A stretch of DNA of 64,000 bases from Cellulomonas sp. JZ18 (GCF_009720485.1 NZ_CP045245.1:1984001-2048000); one strand, 5' to 3'; numbered from the stretch's first letter, positions 8,880 through 24,354 are shown. Made by a program: numbers and translations. The notes: generated by a model from the letters alone, not told the origin.

Positions 8880-10126
8880 GACCGCAGCGTATCGGCGCCC
8901 GAACCGTCGTCCGCGCGCCCGTCCAGGTGCGCCCGGACGGCGTCCCAGACCGCGTGCGCGACGTCCTGCTTGGGCCCGGAGGCGCTCGCGACGACCTCGC
9001 CGTCACGGTCGAGGACGGTGACGTCGTTCGTCGCCGCGCCGAACGCGAGGCCGGCGCCGACCGCGTTCACGACGAGCAGGTCCGCGCCCTTGCGCCGCGC
9101 CTTCGCCCGTCCGTGCTCGAGCACGGACGCGTGGGCGTCACCCGTCTCCGCGGCGAACCCGACGACGGCCTGCCCGGGCCGCGGCGGGTCCGTCACGAGC
9201 TCGCGCAGGACGTCCACGGTCTCCACGAGCCGCAGGACGGGCGCCTCGCCGGTCTTCTTCAGCTTCGCGTCGGCCACGGTCTCGGGCCGGTAGTCCGCGA
9301 CGGCCGCCGCCATGACGACCACGTCCGCGTCCTTCGCCGCCGAGCGCACGGCGTGCCGCAGCTCCTCGCCCGTCTCGACGGGGACGACCGCGACGTCGCC
9401 GGCCTGCGCGACCACGTCAGGGGCGACGTTGGCGGCGACGAGCGTCACCCGGGCGCCCCGCTCCGCCGCGGCCCGCGCGAGAGCGGCGCCCTGCCGGCCG
9501 GACGAGCGGTTGCCGAGGAACCGCACGGGGTCGAGCGGCTCCCGGGTGCCGCCCGCGGACACGACCACGCGGACGCCGTCGAGGTCGTGCGGACGCGCAC
9601 CCCCGCCGACGAGCGCGAGCGCGGCGTCGGCGATCACCTCGGGCTCGGGCAGCCGACCCGGTCCGGTGTCGGCGCCGGTGAGGCGGCCCGACGCCGGGTC
9701 CAGCACGTGCACACCGCGTGCCCGCAGCGTCGCGACGTTGGCGACGGTGGCGGGGTGCTCCCACATCTCGGTGTGCATCGCCGGTGCGAGCAGCACCGGG
9801 CACCGCGCCGTGAGCAGCGTCGCCGTCAGCAGGTCGTCCGCGTGGCCCCCCGCCGCACGGGCGAGCAGGTCGGCCGTCGCGGGGGCGACGACCACCAGCT
9901 CGGCCTGCTTGCCGATCGCCACGTGCGCGACGCGGTCGACGTCCTCGAACACCTCGGTCGTCACGGGCTGGCCCGACAGGGCCTCCCACGTCGCACGCCC
10001 GACGAACTCCAGCGCCGCGCGCGTCGGCACGACGCGCACCTCGTGACCCTGCTCGCGCAGGAGCCGCAGGAGCAGGACCGCCTTGTACGCGGCGATCCCG
10101 CCCGCGACGCCGAGGACGATGCGCAC
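8876..10126 (-). CDS. coaBC: Bifunctional phosphopantothenoylcysteine decarboxylase/synthetase
   Basis: Joins cysteine to 4'-phosphopantothenate (CoaB) and decarboxylates the product (CoaC) in coenzyme A synthesis. The 416-residue protein starts [15 protein letters not shown] (flavoprotein fold). The CoaC part carries [14 protein letters not shown] and PAMHTEMW, where E. coli-type enzymes have PxMNxxMW. The later motif reads [13 protein letters not shown] without the usual cysteine, a variant I believe is common in actinobacteria. The CoaB part shows [22 protein letters not shown] and [12 protein letters not shown], and ends with KLKKTG and LVVNAVG. Start is GTG at 10126, 9 bases after rpoZ; the end overlaps metK. 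Confidence 0.95.
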   Translation of the reverse strand: MRIVLGVAGGIAAYKAVLLLRLLREQGHEVRVVPTRAALEFVGRATWEALSGQPVTTEVFEDVDRVAHVAIGKQAELVVVAPATADLLARAAGGHADDLLTATLLTARCPVLLAPAMHTEMWEHPATVANVATLRARGVHVLDPASGRLTGADTGPGRLPEPEVIADAALALVGGGARPHDLDGVRVVVSAGGTREPLDPVRFLGNRSSGRQGAALARAAAERGARVTLVAANVAPDVVAQAGDVAVVPVETGEELRHAVRSAAKDADVVVMAAAVADYRPETVADAKLKKTGEAPVLRLVETVDVLRELVTDPPRPGQAVVGFAAETGDAHASVLEHGRAKARRKGADLLVVNAVGAGLAFGAATNDVTVLDRDGEVVASASGPKQDVAHAVWDAVRAHLDGRADDGSGADTLRS

Positions 10127-10135
10127 GGCGGTGCG

Positions 10136-10399
10136 TCAGCCCTCGGTGGGCTCGGCCGTGAGCAGGCCCGCGTCGATCTCGCGCATCGCGATCGACAGCG
10201 GCTTCTCCTGCGGACGCGTCTCGACGAGCGGCCCGACGTACTCGAGCAGGCCCTCGTTGAGCTGGGCGTAGTAGGCGTTGATCTGCCGCGCGCGCTTGGC
10301 GGAGAAGAGCACGAGCGCGTACTTGGAGTCGGCGCGCTCGAGGAGGCGGTCGATCGGCGGGTCGGTGATGCCCGTGGGGGCGGCGACGGTTCCGGACAC
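10136..10399 (-). CDS. rpoZ: RNA polymerase omega subunit
   Basis: Small subunit that chaperones the beta' subunit of RNA polymerase. The 87 residues contain the omega hallmark [30 protein letters not shown] and end with [12 protein letters not shown]. The GTG at 10399 has GGGAG upstream. It lies between gmk and coaBC, its conserved neighbourhood in actinobacteria. Confidence 0.96.
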   Translation of the reverse strand: MSGTVAAPTGITDPPIDRLLERADSKYALVLFSAKRARQINAYYAQLNEGLLEYVGPLVETRPQEKPLSIAMREIDAGLLTAEPTEG

Positions 10400-10502
10400 G
10401 GAGGACTCCCGTCCTGAGAGGGGTGCTGGACGCTGCGCCGCGGCGGGACCGCGGCCCGGCCGTGCGTCCGCCGCGGTCACCGGCACGACGAGCGAACGAG
10501 CT

Positions 10503-10527
10503 CGGTCGGACGACGCGGTCGGACGAC
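10503..10527 (+). repeat. Direct repeat upstream of rpoZ
   Basis: Two perfect copies of CGGTCGGACGAC (10503-10514, 10516-10527) with a 13-base period, followed by a partial third copy, in the gmk-rpoZ gap. No function is evident. Confidence 0.5.
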
Positions 10528-10557
10528 CCGGTCGGGCGGGCGCAGACAGGCCCCATG

Positions 10558-11127
10558 CTACCGGGTCGGCAGGCCCATCAGGCCGACGAGCTCGTCCGTG
10601 GCGCGGTGCACGTCGTCGTTGACGACGACGTGGTCGAACTCCGGCTCCGCGGCGAGCTCCACGCGTGCGGACGCGAGCCGGCGCTCGCGCTCCTCCTCGT
10701 CCTCGGTGCCGCGGCCCACGAGCCGGCGGACGAGCTCGTCCCACGAGGGCGGGGCGAGGAACACGAAGCGTGCGTCGGGCATCGACGCACGGACCTGGCG
10801 TGCGCCCTGCAGGTCGATCTCGAGCAGGGCCGGCTCCCCGGCGGCGAGCCGCTCCTCGACCGGTCCGCGCGGCGTGCCGTACCGGTTGCGCCCGTGCACG
10901 ACCGCCCACTCCAGCAGCTCGCCCCGCTCGACCATCTCGTCGAAGCGCTCGGGCGAGACGAAGTGGTAGTGGACGCCGTCGACCTCGCCAGGTCGCGGTG
11001 CGCGGGTCGTCATCGAGACCGACAGCCACACCTGCGGGTAGCGGGCGCGGATGTCCGCCGAGACGGTCCCCTTCCCCACGGCGGTCGGTCCGGCGAGCAC
11101 GGTCAGCCGTGCCGGCTGCGTCGTCAT
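10558..11127 (-). CDS. gmk: Guanylate kinase
   Basis: Phosphorylates GMP to GDP. The 189-residue protein has the P-loop [12 protein letters not shown], the GMP-binding [40 protein letters not shown] and [11 protein letters not shown] segments, all expected for the family. ATG at 11127. The mihF-gmk-rpoZ order is conserved across actinobacteria. Confidence 0.98.
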   Translation of the reverse strand: MTTQPARLTVLAGPTAVGKGTVSADIRARYPQVWLSVSMTTRAPRPGEVDGVHYHFVSPERFDEMVERGELLEWAVVHGRNRYGTPRGPVEERLAAGEPALLEIDLQGARQVRASMPDARFVFLAPPSWDELVRRLVGRGTEDEEERERRLASARVELAAEPEFDHVVVNDDVHRATDELVGLMGLPTR

Positions 11128-11223
11128 GGGGTCGGTGCCTCTTCTCGTGCGGGTGGTGCGGCGCGGGCGCGCCTCGGCGCCCGTCCCCGGGTCGGGGCGG
11201 GCGCCGGGAAGCAGCGGCTCGGC

Positions 11224-11535
11224 TCAGCCGAAGCGGTCGACGAGCGCCTTGACCTGGTGCGGACCCAGGCCGCGGACGCGACGCGTCTCCGAGATGCCGA
11301 TCTCGGACATGATCGCGCGGGCCTTGACCTTGCCGACGCCCGGCAGCGACTCGAGCAGGGCGGCGACCTTGAGCTTGCCGATCGTCTCGTCCTTCTGCCC
11401 CTGCTCGATGACCTCGGACAGGGAGCCCTGCGAGTACTTCAGGCGGTTCTTGACCTCGGCACGTGCCTGACGTGCCGCGGCTGCCTTCTCGAGCGCGGCG
11501 GCTCGTTGTTCGGGAGTCAGCGGGGGGAGAGCCAC
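11224..11535 (-). CDS. mihF: Actinobacterial integration host factor mIHF
   Basis: Nucleoid-associated DNA-bending protein specific to actinobacteria; essential in mycobacteria and unrelated in sequence to the IHF of proteobacteria. The 103 residues start [18 protein letters not shown], continue with the long helix [10 protein letters not shown], and carry the helix-two-turn-helix region [22 protein letters not shown] and the tail [16 protein letters not shown] at 11535 is chosen from the conserved [10 protein letters not shown] start, with AAGGTG about 6 bases upstream; GTG at 11544 would add three residues. Confidence 0.95.
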   Translation of the reverse strand: MALPPLTPEQRAAALEKAAAARQARAEVKNRLKYSQGSLSEVIEQGQKDETIGKLKVAALLESLPGVGKVKARAIMSEIGISETRRVRGLGPHQVKALVDRFG

Positions 11536-11592
11536 GCGCGTCACCTTCTCGTCACTGGGCCGGTGATCCTCGTCGCCGAAGCAGGGATCGGT

Positions 11593-11628
11593 GGGATCGA
11601 ACCTAGCGACGCGGATGCGTGTCGGCAA
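11593..11628 (-). promoter_or_regulatory. Predicted sigma-70-type promoter of mihF
   Basis: On the minus strand TTGCCG (11628-11623) and TAGGTT (11605-11600) are separated by 17 bases, a good housekeeping promoter match. It would start transcription near 11593, about 58 bases before the mihF start, in the pyrF-mihF gap. Confidence 0.6.
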
Positions 11629-11682
11629 CGCGGCGGGGGTCGCGTGTCGCGCCGCGACCTGCGACGACGGTCGCCCGCACCG

Positions 11683-12548
11683 TCAGCGCAGGGCGGCCGC
11701 GGCCTCGGCGGCGGCCCGGCGCGCGGCGGACCGCAGCGCCTCCCGGTCGGGACCCGCCGCGAGCACGGCGCGCGAGGACGACGCCAGGACCTGCCGGCGG
11801 GCGGGGCCGAAGACGCGGGCGAGCTCGGCGGCGCCCGCGCCCTGCGCGCCGACCCCCGGTGCGAGCAGCGGTCCGTTGACCCGCTCGAGGTCCACCCCGG
11901 CACGCTCCGCGGCGTCCCCGACCGTCGCGCCCACGACCAGGCCGACCGAGCCCAGCGGCCGCTCCCCCGCGTTCAGTGCGGCGGCACGCGCCGCCACGGT
12001 GGCGGCGACCGTCGGCCCGTCCTGCGTGCGCGCGTGCTGCACCTCGTGCCCCTCCTTGTTGGAGGTCAGGCACAGGACGAACAGGCCCCGCCCCGTGGCG
12101 TGCGCGAGGTCGACGGCCGGGTCGAGAGAGCCGAACCCCAGGTAGGGCGAGACCGTCAGCGCGTCCCCGGCGAGCGGGGAGCCGTCGCGCAGGAACGCGT
12201 CGGCGTACGCGCCCATGGTCGAGCCGATGTCGCCCCGCTTGGCGTCCACGACGACGAGCGTGCCGGCCTCGCGGCCCCCCGCGACGACCTCCTCGAGCAC
12301 CGCGAGGCCGGCGGAGCCGTGCCGCTCGAAGAACGCCGCCTGCGGCTTGACCGCGGCGACCCGCCCGGCGACCGCGTCGAGGACGGTGAGCGCGAACGTC
12401 CGCAGACCCGACGCGTCGTCGGCGAGCCCCCAGTCGGCGAGCAGGGTCGCGTGCGGGTCGATGCCGACGCAGAGCGGCCCGTGCGCGTCCATGGCCGCGG
12501 CCAGGCGCGCCCCGAAGGGCGCACCCGGTCCGCGCGTGGTGCTCGTGG

Positions 12549-12552
<4 letters not shown>
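11683..12552 (-). CDS. pyrF: Orotidine 5'-phosphate decarboxylase (type 2)
   Basis: Last step of UMP synthesis. The 289-residue protein belongs to the longer PyrF subfamily: [32 protein letters not shown], and the catalytic Asp-Lys-Asp cluster in [17 protein letters not shown], then [13 protein letters not shown] and [10 protein letters not shown]. The GTG at 12552 overlaps the carB stop (GTGA), so it is the last gene of the pyrimidine operon; mihF follows with its own promoter. Confidence 0.97.
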
Positions 12553-15889
<3,337 letters not shown>

Positions 15890-15890
<1 letters not shown>

Positions 15891-17110
15891 CAGGCGGCGC
15901 CCTTCTGGGAGTCGTGGAGGCCCGCGTCGTCGGCGGTGCCCTCGGGGTGACGGGTCATGAGGTCGACGAAGCGGTCGAAGAGGTAGGCCGCGTCGTGCGG
16001 GCCGGCGGCCGCCTCCGGGTGGTACTGGACCGAGAACGCCGGCAGGTCGAGCGCCTCGAGGCCCTCGACGACGTCGTCGTTGAGGTCGACGTGCGAGACG
16101 CGGACGCGGCCGTACCGGCCGCCGTCGAACGGTGCGACCGTCTCGGCGTCCAGCGGCGCGTCGACCGCGAACCCGTGGTTGTGCGCCGTGATCTCGACCT
16201 TGCCGGTCGTGCGGTCCATCACCGGCTGGTTCACACCGCGGTGGCCGTAGCGCAGCTTGTACGTGCCGAACCCGAGGGCGCGACCGAACAGCTGGTTGCC
16301 GTAGCAGATGCCGAAGAACGGGATCCGGCGGTCGAGCACGCCCCGCAGCAGGTCGATCTCGTGCCGCGCCGCGGACGGGTCGCCGGGGCCGTTGGAGAAG
16401 AAGACGCCGTCGGGGGCGAGCGCCAGGACCTCCGAGATCGACGACGTCGCGGGCAGCACGTGCACCTCGACGCCGCGCTCGGCCAGGCGCTGCGGGGTCA
16501 TCGACTTGATCCCGAGGTCGACCGCCGCGACCCGCGCCACGGGCGCGTCGAGCGGCGTGCCGTCCGGGCCGAGCGCGGGCACCACGTACGCCGCGTCGAC
16601 GCTGACCTCGCCCGCGAGGTCGGCACCCACCATCGCGGGGGCCGAGCGCACCTCGTCGAGGAGCTCGTCCACGGGCCGGCGGTCGCCGTGCCCGTCCACG
16701 AGCGCGTCGCCGGAGAACACGCCGGCGCGCATGACGCCGCGCTCGCGCAGGTGCCGGGTCAGGGCGCGCGTGTCGATGCCGCTGATGCCGACGACACCCT
16801 GCTCGGCCAGCTCGTCGTCCAGCGTGCGGCGCGAGCGCCAGCTCGAGGGACGGCGGGCGGGGTCGCGCACGACGAACCCGGCGACCCAGATGCGCCGCGA
16901 CTCCGGGTCCTCGTCGTTGACGCCGGTGTTGCCGATGTGCGGCGCGGTCATCACGACGACCTGCCGGTGGTACGACGGGTCGGTCAGGGTCTCCTGGTAG
17001 CCCGTCATGCCCGTGTTGAAGACGATCTCGCCGAGCGTCCGGCCGGTCGCGCCGTAGGCCCGTCCGGTGAACGTGCGGCCGTCCTCGAGGACGAGGATCG
17101 CGTCGCTCAT
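15890..17110 (-). CDS. carA: Carbamoyl-phosphate synthase, small subunit
   Basis: Glutamine amidotransferase subunit that supplies ammonia to CarB. The 406-residue protein begins [18 protein letters not shown] and includes [11 protein letters not shown] and [18 protein letters not shown]. The C-terminal GATase domain carries [10 protein letters not shown], the nucleophile cysteine in [15 protein letters not shown], and the His-Glu pair in [15 protein letters not shown] at 17110 overlaps the preceding gene (ATGA), and the stop overlaps carB. Confidence 0.98.
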
Positions 17111-17667
17111 GCCTGCTCCTCCTGCGCCGTCGGCGCGCTGTCGTGGTCGGCGCCGCCGTCGCCACGCGCCCGCAGCAGGGAGCGGGCCGCGGTCAGCAGC
17201 AGCTCCTTGTCGGCGTCGTGGCGCACACGCAGCGCGGTGTCGAGGGCGGTGCCCGTGGTGAGGTCGGGCACCCACGTGAGGACGACGAGCCCCTCGGGCC
17301 CGACGAACTTGCCGGCCTGGCCGCGCGCGGTGCCGACGGCCGTCAGGCGGTCGGCGGCGACCCACAGGTCGCGGGCACCGGGGCGGTGCACCAGCACGCC
17401 GGCGTCGTGCACGGTGACGACCGCGGGGCTGCGGTCGCCGAGCCCGTGCGCGGCGACGCGGTCGAGCCAGTCGCCCGCGCGCGTCGAGGACACGTAGACG
17501 GCCTCGGCGGGCTCGGTCCTGGCGGGACCGGCGTCGGCGGGCACGTCGGGCAGCGTGGGTACGAGCAGGGCCGTCCGGCGCGTGCGGTTCCGCCACCCGG
17601 CCCGCATCCCCCACAGCGCCAGCGCGAGCAGCACCAGCAGGAGGGCCACCGAGAGCCACGTCGGCAT
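17107..17667 (-). CDS. Membrane-anchored bPH-like protein in the pyr operon
   Basis: A 186-residue protein with one N-terminal membrane segment ([18 protein letters not shown]), a short basic stretch, and a soluble domain with [26 protein letters not shown], resembling the bacterial pleckstrin-homology-like proteins found at this place in many actinobacterial pyr operons. Both ends overlap neighbours (TGATG with pyrC, ATGA with carA), so it is co-translated with pyrimidine enzymes. Its function is unknown; the tight coupling suggests a link to the operon, perhaps at the membrane. The PH-like assignment is from pattern and context only. Confidence 0.8.
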   Translation of the reverse strand: MPTWLSVALLLVLLALALWGMRAGWRNRTRRTALLVPTLPDVPADAGPARTEPAEAVYVSSTRAGDWLDRVAAHGLGDRSPAVVTVHDAGVLVHRPGARDLWVAADRLTAVGTARGQAGKFVGPEGLVVLTWVPDLTTGTALDTALRVRHDADKELLLTAARSLLRARGDGGADHDSAPTAQEEQA

Positions 17668-18976
17668 CAGGCACCCACCCCGGCGCCCGCGTCGACGAGC
17701 ACGCCGTCGAGCACCGTGGGACGACCGCGCAGGAACGTCGCGACGACGGCACCCGGCAGCTCCGTGCCGGCGAACGGCGAGTTCACGCTCGCGGTCGCCT
17801 GCCGCTCCGGCACGACCGTGCGCCGGGCGGACGGGTCGACCAGCGTGAGGTTCGCGGGCTCGCCCACGGCGATCGGCCGGCCCTGCCCGGCGACGCGGCC
17901 GATCGCGGCGGGCGTGTGCGACAGCACGCGGGCGACGGCCGTCCAGGTGAGCCGGCCCGTGTCGACCATCGTGGCCTGGACGACGGACAACGCGGTCTCC
18001 AGGCCGGTCATCCCGAAGGCCGCGGCCGCCCACTCGCAGTCCTTGTCCTCGCGCGTGTGCGGGGCGTGGTCGGTCGCGACGACGTCGATCGTGCCGTCCT
18101 CGAGGCCGGCACGGACCGCCTCGACGTCCTCCGCGGTGCGCAGCGGCGGGTTCACCTTGAAGCGCGGGTCGTAGCCGCGCGCCGACTCGTCGGTGAGCAC
18201 GAGATGGTGGGGCGTGACCTCCGCGGTCACCGCGATCCCCCGCGCCTTCGCCCAGCGGACGATCTCGACCGACCCGGCCGTCGACAGGTGGCAGACGTGC
18301 AGCCGCGAGCCGACGTGCTCCGCGAGCAGCACGTCGCGGGCGATGATCGCCTCCTCGGCGACCGCGGGCCAGCCCGTCAGGCCGAGCTCGGCCGACACCA
18401 CGCCCTCGTGCATCTGCGCGCCCTCGGTCAGGCGCGGCTCCTGTGCGTGCTGGGCGATGACGCCGTCGAACGCCTTGACGTACTCCAGGGCGCGGCGCAT
18501 GAGCACCGGGTCGTGCACGCACTTCCCGTCGTCGGAGAACACCCGCACCGCGGCGGCCGACCGCGCCATCGCCTGCAGCTCCGCGAGCCGCTCCCCGGCG
18601 AGGCCGACCGTGACGGCGCCGACCGGCCGCACCTCCGCCCAGCCGGCGTCCCGGCCCAGCCGCCAGACCTGCTCGACCACACCGGCGGTGTCCTGCACGG
18701 GCGAGGTGTTCGCCATCGCGTGCACCGCGGTGAACCCGCCGGCGGCCGCGGCCCGCGTGCCGGACGCCACCGTCTCGGCGTCCTCCCGGCCGGGCTCGCG
18801 CAGGTGCGTGTGCAGGTCGACCAGCCCGGGCAGCAGGACCAGCCCGTCGCCGTCGACCACCGTCGCGCCGTCCGCCGAGGCGTCCGTCCCGAGGGCCGCG
18901 ACGACCCCGTCCTCGACCCGGACGTCCGTGCGGTCGCCGCCCAGGGGCGCCACGCCCCGCAGCAGGTACGTCGTGC

Positions 18977-18980
<4 letters not shown>
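17667..18980 (-). CDS. pyrC: Dihydroorotase
   Basis: Cyclises N-carbamoyl-aspartate to dihydroorotate. The 437-residue class I amidohydrolase shows [18 protein letters not shown] (first metal site), the middle histidines in [10 protein letters not shown] and EVTPHHL, and the aspartate site [20 protein letters not shown] at 18980 overlaps the pyrB stop (GTGA). Confidence 0.97.
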
Positions 18981-20657
<1,677 letters not shown>

Positions 20658-20670
20658 TTAAAGGGGGTGG

Positions 20671-20683
20671 CGGTGCCACCTTA
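20671..20683 (-). promoter_or_regulatory. Predicted -10 element of the pyr operon
   Basis: TAAGGT (minus strand, 20683-20678) fits TANNNT and would place the transcript start near 20671, giving a leader of about 47 bases that consists mainly of the PyrR-binding hairpin and the Shine-Dalgarno. No clear -35 is visible. Confidence 0.45.
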
Positions 20684-20713
20684 CCGGCCGCGGCGCCCCG
20701 CCACGTCACCCGG

Positions 20714-23044
20714 ATGCCGTTCAACACGAGCGCACGGACGGCCGATGCGGAAGACGTGCTCGGTGACGTACCGCTGTGGACCACCGTCCTGCAGCTCCTC
20801 GCTGCCGGGCTGGTGGGTGGCTTCTGCGTGCTCCAGTGGGTGTGGTGGCGCGGCTCCCTGCGCGAGGACGGCTCGCAGTGGGCGGTCGCGCTCTCGGCGG
20901 CCATGTCGCTCATGCTGCTCACGGCGGGCGTCCGGGACGTCGCGCAGTCCGCGCCGGCGCGCGAGGCGCTCGGGTTCGTGCACGCGCAGCTCGTCGCCGC
21001 GGTGGTCCTGCTGTGCCTGCCGGCCACCCGCGCCTTCGGGGGCAAGGGCCCCCGCCTGACGCCGTGGGTCGTCGTCGCCGCCGGCCTCCTGGCCGTCCGC
21101 GCGCTGCTGTGGGCGCCCGCCGTGCGCGCCGCCGAGGACGGGGACCCGTCCGGCCGGGCCATGGCCGCCGGGCTGCTCTTCGTCGCCCTCGCGGTCACCG
21201 TCGGGTACGTCGTGGCGGCGCTCGGCGCCGCCCGGATCACCGGCGTCGGCTGGCTGCTCGTGGCCGCGGCCTCGCTGTCCGTCGTCCTGCTCACCGTCGG
21301 GCTCGTCCTGCCCGGCGTCGTGCACGCGGCGGCGCTCGGGGCGCTGTGGCCCCTCCCCCTCGCCGTCGGGCTGGAGTCGCTCGCGTTCGTGCGGCTGCTG
21401 CGCTCGCAGCTCACGGCGCGGCGACGCGAGCAGATGCGCGACGCGCTGGCGGCGGTCACGAACGCGGCGTGGTTCAGCCGGGACGCGGACGCGCTGCTCG
21501 AGCAGGCCTGCGAGGCGGCTCGCGCCGTCCTCGACGAGCCGGGCATCGAGGGCTCCCTGCGACCGCTGCAGCGCGACCGGTTCGTCGCGGAGCTGTTCCC
21601 GCCCGACCCCGCGCGGCTCGCCCCGCACGAGCGGACGTTCCTCGTCGACCTCTCCGTCGTGGTGGCCTCCGCCGCCGAGCGCTACGCGCTCACCGACCGG
21701 CTCTCCCGGGCCGCCGAGACGGACGCGCTCACGGGCCTGCCGAACCGGCGCGCCGCCGACCGGTACCTGCACGACACGCTCGAGCGGGCGGCCGTCGAGC
21801 GCACACGCGTGTCCGTCCTGTACTGCGACATCGACGGCTTCAAGGACGTCAACGACCGGCAGGGGCACGCGCAGGGCGACGAGCTGCTGCGCCGGACCGC
21901 CGACTACCTGCGCACGTGGAGCGACAGCGAGACGTACGTCGCCCGCCTCGCCGGGGACGAGTTCGCGGTCGTCGTCTCCCGGGCGCCCGAGGACGCCGAC
22001 CTCGCGGACCTCGCCCGCCGGCTGCGCGCCGGCTTCGACGCGCGCGTCGGCAGCCCTGCGGGCCCGCACCTGACGTGCGGCGTCGCGACGTGGAACCCCG
22101 AGGAGGTCGTCGACGCCGACGCCCTGCTGCGGCACGCCGACGACGCGATGCTCGAGGCCAAGCGCGCGCGCAGCGGCCACCGCGTCTTCGACTCGGCGCT
22201 GCGCGCCCGCGCGGAGGACTCCCGCCGGCTGCGCGCCGCGCTCGAGCGCGCCGTCGCGGAGGACCGCATCACGGCGTGGTTCCAGCCGATCGTCGACGCG
22301 CGCAGCCTCGAGGTCGTCGGTCTCGAGGCCCTCGCCCGCTGGCAGGAGGGCGACAAGGTCGTGCTGCCCGAGCACTGGCTCGCACTGGCCGAGCAGACGG
22401 GCCTGGTCGTGCCGATCGGGCACGCGATGTTCCGTCAGGCGCGCCGCGCCCTGGACCGCCACCAGATGCCGGTGGCCGTCAACCTCTCGGCGCGCGAGCT
22501 GCACGAGGCGGACGTCCTCGAGCGCATCGACGAGGCGTGGGGCGGCGGCCTGTGGGAGCACCTGACGGTGGAGATCACCGAGAGCACGATGCTGCGCACC
22601 ACGACGGCCGTGCCCGTGCTCTCGGAGCTGCGCGCACGGGGCGCGCGCATCGCGCTCGACGACTTCGGCACCGGGTTCAGCTCGCTGGCGCGCCTCGCCC
22701 GGCTCCCCGTCGACGTGCTGAAGATCGACCGGTCGTTCGTGCGGGAGGTGCGCACGCCCCGCGGCGCCGGGCCGGTGCGGGCGATCGTCGCGCTCGCGGA
22801 GCACCACGGGCTCGACGTCGTGGCGGAGGGCGTGGAGTCCGCGGGCGACCTGCAGGTCCTCGTCGAGCTCGGCGTGCGGCAGGCGCAGGGCATGTTCGTG
22901 GGCCGGCCGGCGCCGGGGCTGCCGGTGCGCGGTGCGCGGCCGACGCCCCGCTCGGACCTGCCGCGCCGTCCGCGCAGCCGCACCGTGCCGCGCCCGCTGC
23001 GCGTCGTCGGCGGCATCGACACCCACCCGCCGGACATGCTCTAG
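20714..23044 (+). CDS. Membrane GGDEF-EAL cyclic-di-GMP turnover protein
   Basis: A 776-residue protein. About seven hydrophobic segments fill residues 20-230. A GAF-like linker region follows, then a GGDEF domain (DALTGLPNRRAADRYL, DIDGFKDVND, AGDEF at about residues 413-417), then an EAL domain. The EAL motifs needed for phosphodiesterase activity are all present: EALAR (about 538), NLSARE, EITES, DDFGTG, KIDRSF, EGVES and QGMFVGRP. AGDEF is a permitted variant of GGDEF, so both activities are possible. ATG at 20714 is chosen at the start of the membrane domain. It diverges from the pyr operon. In a genome with type IV pili it could tune motility or attachment (inference). Confidence 0.93.
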   Translation: MPFNTSARTADAEDVLGDVPLWTTVLQLLAAGLVGGFCVLQWVWWRGSLREDGSQWAVALSAAMSLMLLTAGVRDVAQSAPAREALGFVHAQLVAAVVLLCLPATRAFGGKGPRLTPWVVVAAGLLAVRALLWAPAVRAAEDGDPSGRAMAAGLLFVALAVTVGYVVAALGAARITGVGWLLVAAASLSVVLLTVGLVLPGVVHAAALGALWPLPLAVGLESLAFVRLLRSQLTARRREQMRDALAAVTNAAWFSRDADALLEQACEAARAVLDEPGIEGSLRPLQRDRFVAELFPPDPARLAPHERTFLVDLSVVVASAAERYALTDRLSRAAETDALTGLPNRRAADRYLHDTLERAAVERTRVSVLYCDIDGFKDVNDRQGHAQGDELLRRTADYLRTWSDSETYVARLAGDEFAVVVSRAPEDADLADLARRLRAGFDARVGSPAGPHLTCGVATWNPEEVVDADALLRHADDAMLEAKRARSGHRVFDSALRARAEDSRRLRAALERAVAEDRITAWFQPIVDARSLEVVGLEALARWQEGDKVVLPEHWLALAEQTGLVVPIGHAMFRQARRALDRHQMPVAVNLSARELHEADVLERIDEAWGGGLWEHLTVEITESTMLRTTTAVPVLSELRARGARIALDDFGTGFSSLARLARLPVDVLKIDRSFVREVRTPRGAGPVRAIVALAEHHGLDVVAEGVESAGDLQVLVELGVRQAQGMFVGRPAPGLPVRGARPTPRSDLPRRPRSRTVPRPLRVVGGIDTHPPDML

Positions 23045-23068
23045 GGACGACGGACAGGCTCCAGGACG

Positions 23069-23114
23069 ACGACGCGGGCGGTGCGACCCGGTGGGGTCGC
23101 ACCGCCCGCGTCGT
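23069..23114. terminator. Convergent bidirectional terminator hairpin
   Basis: A perfect 21-bp inverted repeat (23069-23089 and 23094-23114) with a GGTG loop sits between the convergent ends of the GGDEF-EAL gene and nusB. Very stable; no T tract is needed in a genome of this GC content. Confidence 0.88.
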
Positions 23115-23124
23115 GGTGCGGCGG

Positions 23125-23541
23125 TCAGGCCAGCAGCGTCGGCTTCAGCTCGACGATGCGCCCGAGCAGACCGTTGACGAACGACGGCGACTCGTCGGTC
23201 GACAGCTCGCGGGCCAGGTGGACGGCCTCGTCGACCGCGACCGCGTCGGGCACGTCGTCGTTGTACAGGATCTCCCAGGTGCCGACGCGCAGGAGCGCGC
23301 GGTCGACCGCGGGCATGCGCGCGATCGTCCAGCCGTGCGCGTGCGTCGCCAGCACCTCGTCGATGCGCTCGAGGTGGGCGAGCACGCCCTCGACGATGTC
23401 GACGCTGTACTGCGGCAGCGCCGTCTCGGCGCCCGGCTCGACGACGCGCCGCGCGAGGAGCTCGCCGACCGCGACGCCGCGCTGGTCCGCCTCGAACAGC
23501 ACGTCGAGCGCGCGCTTGCGCGCCTTGGTCCGGGCGCCCAC
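23125..23541 (-). CDS. nusB: Transcription antitermination factor NusB
   Basis: Component of the rRNA antitermination complex; binds boxA RNA with S10. The 138-residue protein starts GARTKARKRALDVLFEADQRG and contains YSVDIVEGVLAHLERID, VDRALLRVGTWEILYNDDVPDAVAVDEAVHLA and SFVNGLLGRI, covering the whole family. GTG at 23541, one base after the efp stop: efp-nusB is a conserved pair. Confidence 0.98.
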   Translation of the reverse strand: MGARTKARKRALDVLFEADQRGVAVGELLARRVVEPGAETALPQYSVDIVEGVLAHLERIDEVLATHAHGWTIARMPAVDRALLRVGTWEILYNDDVPDAVAVDEAVHLARELSTDESPSFVNGLLGRIVELKPTLLA

Positions 23542-23542
23542 G

Positions 23543-24106
23543 TCAGTCGTTCACGCGGCCGAGGTACGACCCGTCGCGCGTGTCAACCTTGACCTTCGTG
23601 TTCGCCTCGAGGAACAGCGGCACCTGGATCTCGTAGCCGGTCTCGAGCGTGGCCGGCTTCGTGCCGGCCGACGAGCGGTCGCCCTGCAGGCCGGGCTCGG
23701 TGTACGTGACCTCGAGGACCACCGACGGCGGGAGCTCGACGTAGAGCGGGACGCCCTCGTTCGTGGCGACGAGCGCGGTCTGCGACTCGAGCATGAAGTT
23801 CGCGGCCGAGCCGACCGTCGCGGCCGGGACGTGGAGCTGGTCGTACGTGTCCGTGTCCATGAACACGAAGTCGTCGCCGTCCTTGTACAGGTACTGCATG
23901 TCGCGCTTGTCGACGTTCGCCGTCTCGACCTTGACGCCGGCGTTGAACGTGCGGTCGACGACCTTGCCGGAGAGCACGTTCTTCAGCTTGGTGCGGACGA
24001 ACGCGCCACCCTTGCCGGGCTTGACGTGCTGGAACTCGATGACGGTCCACAGCTGGCCGTCGATGCGCAGCACGGTGCCGTTCTTCAGGTCGTTGGTGGT
24101 CGCCAC
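23543..24106 (-). CDS. efp: Translation elongation factor P
   Basis: Relieves ribosome stalling at proline runs. 187 residues with the three OB-like domains: [16 protein letters not shown], the conserved lysine loop [17 protein letters not shown], then [17 protein letters not shown] and the C-terminal [28 protein letters not shown] signature. GTG at 24106 has GGGAG upstream. The many proline-rich proteins in this window (PilT, PilO) are likely clients, which is inference. Confidence 0.98.
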   Translation of the reverse strand: MATTNDLKNGTVLRIDGQLWTVIEFQHVKPGKGGAFVRTKLKNVLSGKVVDRTFNAGVKVETANVDKRDMQYLYKDGDDFVFMDTDTYDQLHVPAATVGSAANFMLESQTALVATNEGVPLYVELPPSVVLEVTYTEPGLQGDRSSAGTKPATLETGYEIQVPLFLEANTKVKVDTRDGSYLGRVND

Positions 24107-24354
24107 GAGCGTCGTTCTCCCAGTCGGTGGTCGGCGTGCGCGCCGGGCTCGGCGCGTGCGGCGCGCGTGCGCCGGGCACCCTCGGCGGCGGGTCCTGCGC
24201 GGCGCCTGGCCCCGGTGGGACCGGGGGCAGCGCGCCGACGGGACGACCACCCGGCCGCGGGCCGTCGTCCATCGTACCGGGTCGGGGACGACGCGCTCCC
24301 GGGCGCGGCGCGCGGGGCGCGGGGCGCGTGAGGGGCGGGCGCGTCAGGCGGGCG
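24107..24354. other. Gene-free gap upstream of efp
   Basis: 248 bases between efp and the DUF3307-like gene. No open frame with family similarity and no strong hairpin was found. It presumably carries the efp promoter, but no convincing -35/-10 pair is visible. Confidence 0.4.
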
